DNA of 64,000 nt from Mycolicibacterium madagascariense (GTDB lineage Bacteria; Actinomycetota; Actinomycetes; Mycobacteriales; Mycobacteriaceae), in assembly GCF_010729665.1 (NCBI RefSeq), contig NZ_AP022610.1:2728001-2792000 (forward strand), given 5' to 3'. Made by a program: the position numbers and the translations under genes. Positions 61,452-64,000 of this stretch are shown here, in pieces (position 1 is the stretch's first letter; each line of letters starts with the position of its first letter). The notes beneath the pieces are model-generated. The model was not told the origin of the DNA, ran no database searches, and saw only the letters and a program-made list of their open reading frames with translations.

Positions 61452-62494
61452 TCCGGCGGCATCGCCACGTGACCACTCCCGTCGTCTCTTATCTCGGCTG
61501 GCACGGTTACCGCAATCTCGGCGACGACGCGATCTACGACGCCGTCACGGGGCAGCTGCCCGGTGTGACGATGCTCGACCTGCCGCGCCAGCCGCAGGAC
61601 TGGGTGGCGGCCACCCTGTCCGGGAAGCGCCGGGCGCTGCGCGACGCCCCGCTGCTCGTCGGGGGCGGGACGATCCTCGGCCGGCGGCACTGGCGCTACA
61701 TGATCGGCTACGGCCTGTCGCAGTCCCGGCACGCCGGTGGCTACGCGATCGGCGTGGGCGTGGAGGACGCGGTCTTCCAGGGCCGCCGAAGCGGGTCGGG
61801 ACGCGACGAGCTCTCGCGGTGGGGTCCGCTGCTATCGAGGCTGCGCAAGGTGTCGGTGCGCGGTCCGCGCAGCGCTACCCTGTTGGCGGACATGGGATTC
61901 GACGCCGACGTGTCGGGCGATCCGGCGCTGCTACTGCCGCGTCCCGACGTCCGTCCCGAGGAGGGGCGCATCGGCGTGAACGTCGGGTTCGGCGACGACC
62001 TGTGGGGTCACGACCCCGGCGCGCTGGCTGCGCAGTTGGCCGTGGCGGTCGACGACCTGCGCAGCCGCGGCCACGAGGTCGTCGGCATCCTGATGAACGA
62101 GGCCGATCGGAAGTGGACCAGAACCGCGCTGGGTGACGACGGGGTCGTCATCGCCCCGGCCACTCCCGAGGAAGCCGCCGTGGAGTTGGGCCGCTGCTCG
62201 CTGGCCATCGTCACGCGGCTGCACGCGGGCATCCTCGCCGCGCTGAGCGGATCGCCCGTGCTGACACTCGAGTACCAACCCAAGTGCCGCGACTTCGCCG
62301 CGTCCATCGACGACGAACAGTGGCTGCTGCGCACCGACGCCGTCACCTCCGGCGCCGTGCTCGACCTCGTCACCGGCATGCTCGGCGAGGCGGCCGCGAT
62401 CAGGGATCGCAAGCTGGCCGCGGTGCAGTCGCTGCGCTCGCGATTGCAGACGGACTACGAACAGGTCCGCACGCAGCTCCAGCTCGCCGGCTGA
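61448..62494 (+). CDS. Polysaccharide pyruvyl transferase
   Basis: 348-residue member of the CsaB/polysaccharide pyruvyl transferase family, which forms 4,6- or related pyruvate ketals on sugars from phosphoenolpyruvate. Family segments are YRNLGDDAIYDAV near residue 20, LVGGGTILGRRHWR, VSVRGPRSATLL and VTRLHAGILAALSGSPVL. Pyruvylated glucose is a known decoration of M. smegmatis LOS, which supports a LOS assignment. GTG start overlapping the mmpL stop (GTGA); a GTG seven codons later (61469) is an alternative. It converges on the permease genes with 5 bases between. Confidence 0.88.
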   Translation: MIRRHRHVTTPVVSYLGWHGYRNLGDDAIYDAVTGQLPGVTMLDLPRQPQDWVAATLSGKRRALRDAPLLVGGGTILGRRHWRYMIGYGLSQSRHAGGYAIGVGVEDAVFQGRRSGSGRDELSRWGPLLSRLRKVSVRGPRSATLLADMGFDADVSGDPALLLPRPDVRPEEGRIGVNVGFGDDLWGHDPGALAAQLAVAVDDLRSRGHEVVGILMNEADRKWTRTALGDDGVVIAPATPEEAAVELGRCSLAIVTRLHAGILAALSGSPVLTLEYQPKCRDFAASIDDEQWLLRTDAVTSGAVLDLVTGMLGEAAAIRDRKLAAVQSLRSRLQTDYEQVRTQLQLAG

Positions 62495-62499
62495 CCCGA

Positions 62500-63282
62500 T
62501 CAGCCGTGCTGGGCGGCGATGCGGTACCCGCGCACCGCCAACGGGACCGCGATCGCGCCGATGCCGAGCACCCACCCCGCCGTCACCAGGAGCCAACCGG
62601 TGGCCGGGTCGCCCACCGCCAGGGCGCGCATGGTCTCGATGGCCGCCGACATCGGCTGGTAGCGGATGACGGGGGCGACCCACGACGGAAACAGCTCGGT
62701 GGGGGCCATCCCGGAACTGCAGAAGACCAAGCCCACCGACCCCGTCCCCAGCCACGTGAGGACGACGTTGTTCTCCGCGCGGGCGCCGACGGCGATCACG
62801 AGGCTGGCGAAGACCAGGGCCACGGCCATGGGGATCAGCACGAAGGGGACGATGGTCCACCCGCTGGCGAAGCGGAACCCCATGACGACGCCGACCGCCG
62901 TGATGAGCAGCCCGCCGCCCACCGAGCGGATCGCCTCCGCCAGCAGCGTCCCGAGCAGCGCGCTCGCACGGTGTACCGGCAGGGTCCAGAACCGGCTGAG
63001 GATGCCGGTGTACCGCTCACTGGGGATGGCCAGGCCGAGCGCCAGCGCCCCGAACAGCGCTCCGGCGAGCGCGCACATCGGCACCAGTCGGTAGAGGCTG
63101 TCGCTACCGGTCAACCGTCTCATCGAGTCGCCGACGAGCAGACGGTAGGTGATCAGCAGCAGAGTCGGCAGCAGCAGCGCCTGCACGGGGACGATCGGCG
63201 AGCGCCGCCATCTCGCCACGCGGCGGCCCGCGAAGACGATGCTCTCCCTGAGCAGTGACGGAGGCCGAGGAGCAGACGTCAT
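62500..63282 (-). CDS. ABC-2 transporter permease, second of pair
   Basis: 260-residue permease with an amphipathic N-terminus (LLRESIVFAGRRVARWRRSP) and about six hydrophobic helices, in the DrrB/DrrC family. AGRRVARWRRSP and GLVFCSSGMAPTELFPSWV match the ABC-2 signature region. The ATG overlaps the upstream permease stop by four bases, so the two probably form a heterodimeric channel. The ATPase is not in the window and is expected beyond 64000. Cargo is probably a lipid or glycolipid. Confidence 0.88.
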   Translation of the reverse strand: MTSAPRPPSLLRESIVFAGRRVARWRRSPIVPVQALLLPTLLLITYRLLVGDSMRRLTGSDSLYRLVPMCALAGALFGALALGLAIPSERYTGILSRFWTLPVHRASALLGTLLAEAIRSVGGGLLITAVGVVMGFRFASGWTIVPFVLIPMAVALVFASLVIAVGARAENNVVLTWLGTGSVGLVFCSSGMAPTELFPSWVAPVIRYQPMSAAIETMRALAVGDPATGWLLVTAGWVLGIGAIAVPLAVRGYRIAAQHG

Positions 63283-64000
63283 CCCGGTCGCCTCTGCATC
63301 CGCACGGCCACCGCTCCGAAGACCACCAGCATGCCCAGACACCACGCCAGGCTCGTCGCGAGGTTGTTGGGATGAACCACGCCGTCGGTGAATCCGCGCA
63401 GCGTCTCGGTGATCTGGGATACCGGCTGCTGAGCGACGAAGGGGCGCAACCACTCTGGGAACGCGCTCACCGGGGCCAGCCCCGTCGACAACAGCACGAG
63501 GAGCATCTGGGGCACGAAGAGGATCTGGCTGGCGGCCTCGACCCGGTTCAGTCGGGTGCCGACGGCGTCGGCGGCCAGCGAGAGGGCGAGGGTGAACGCC
63601 ATGAAGAGCGCGACGAAGGCGACGGCGTACCCCACTCCGCCGGTGAGCCGGAAGCCGAAGACGTACGCGACGACGAAAGCCGTAATGAGAGCGAGGATTC
63701 CACGCAGCAGGCAGTACAGCATCCGGGCGGCCAGGGGGACCGCGGCGGCGATGGGGAGCGACTGCATGCGCACGCCGAACCCCTGCGACTGGTCGCGGGC
63801 GGCACGGTCGGCGGTCGTCATGGAGCTGAACACCGTCGCCTGAATGACCGTGATGGGCAACAGGTATTGCGGATAGCTCAGCGATCCGGTGTCGATCACC
63901 TTCCCCAGAGCCAGCATGAACCCGATGAACGTCGCCAACGGCGTGACGATCGCGAAGACGAGGTCCAGATCGCGGTAGGTGTTGACGAGCACCCGTTCGG
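63279..64000 (-). CDS. ABC-2 transporter permease, N-terminus beyond window
   Basis: DrrB-like permease, at least 240 residues visible, reading on without a stop past position 64000. The frame begins in the window at ...ERVLVNTYRDLDLVFAI. Hydrophobic helices include LPITVIQATVFSSM and ALITAFVVAYVFGFRLTGG, with MLLVLLSTGLAPVSAFPEWL in the ABC-2 signature position. Similar layout to its downstream partner (GLAPVSAFPEWLRPF versus GMAPTELFPSWVAPV) suggests an old duplication. An internal GTG at 63992 is unlikely to be the true start, as the N-terminal amphipathic segment is missing. Confidence 0.85.
   Translation of the reverse strand, partial: ERVLVNTYRDLDLVFAIVTPLATFIGFMLALGKVIDTGSLSYPQYLLPITVIQATVFSSMTTADRAARDQSQGFGVRMQSLPIAAAVPLAARMLYCLLRGILALITAFVVAYVFGFRLTGGVGYAVAFVALFMAFTLALSLAADAVGTRLNRVEAASQILFVPQMLLVLLSTGLAPVSAFPEWLRPFVAQQPVSQITETLRGFTDGVVHPNNLATSLAWCLGMLVVFGAVAVRMQRRPG

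Overview
The window is high-GC actinobacterial DNA, close to 70% GC by eye. It is from a mycobacterium, probably a Mycolicibacterium-type fast grower. From tal to lipL the gene order follows, as I recall it, the M. tuberculosis Rv1448c-Rv1497 segment: tkt, ctaB, qor, ctaA, mptB, suf operon, echA12, acn, ripAB, moxR1, fabG1-inhA, hemH, mutAB, meaB, lipL. No PE/PPE genes, insertion sequences, prophage genes, tRNA or rRNA genes or CRISPR arrays were seen. SufB is intein-free.

Layout. (1) 1-10.8 kb: tkt-tal (pentose phosphate); ctaB; the ribosome-rescue factor arfB; qor divergent from an orphan ATP-grasp gene; ctaA, an ABC transporter pair and the mannosyltransferase mptB on the minus strand. (2) 10.8-17.2 kb: the tightly coupled sufR-B-D-C-S-U-T iron-sulfur assembly operon. 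(3) 17.2-26.4 kb: a lipoprotein, an unknown protein, an OYE-family oxidoreductase, thioredoxin, echA12, an ABC-F ATPase, a small HTH protein, and aconitase with its TetR repressor. (4) 26.5-32.8 kb: cell envelope genes, namely a membrane protein, the peptidoglycan hydrolases ripA and ripB, and moxR1-DUF58-VWA. (5) 32.8-38.8 kb: mycolic acid genes fabG1-inhA, hemH, an unknown gene, an NfeD/SPFH pair and a TVP38-like membrane protein. (6) 38.9-45.5 kb: methylmalonyl-CoA mutase mutA-mutB with its chaperone meaB, then the esterase lipL.

(7) 46.2-64 kb is the accessory part. A comparatively AT-rich 0.77 kb gene-free stretch is followed by a MAS-type reducing polyketide synthase, a PapA-type acyltransferase, two tandem paralogous HxxxD acyltransferases, a glycosyltransferase (opposite strand), an MmpL transporter, a polysaccharide pyruvyl transferase and two ABC-2 permeases, the last running off the window. 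This content fits assembly, acylation, pyruvylation and export of a polymethyl-branched acylated glycolipid. The best guess is a lipooligosaccharide (LOS) locus like the one described in M. smegmatis. The adjacent mutAB-meaB operon could supply its methylmalonyl-CoA extender.

Regulatory signals read directly from the sequence include a perfect dyad over the sufR start codon, an AcnR-like operator upstream of acn, an 18 bp bidirectional promoter between qor and the ATP-grasp gene, the conserved fabG1-inhA -10 element, and a perfect 7+7 palindrome upstream of ripA. Two short tandem duplications alter protein C-termini: one in sufU, and one in the overlap of the ATP-grasp gene and ctaA.
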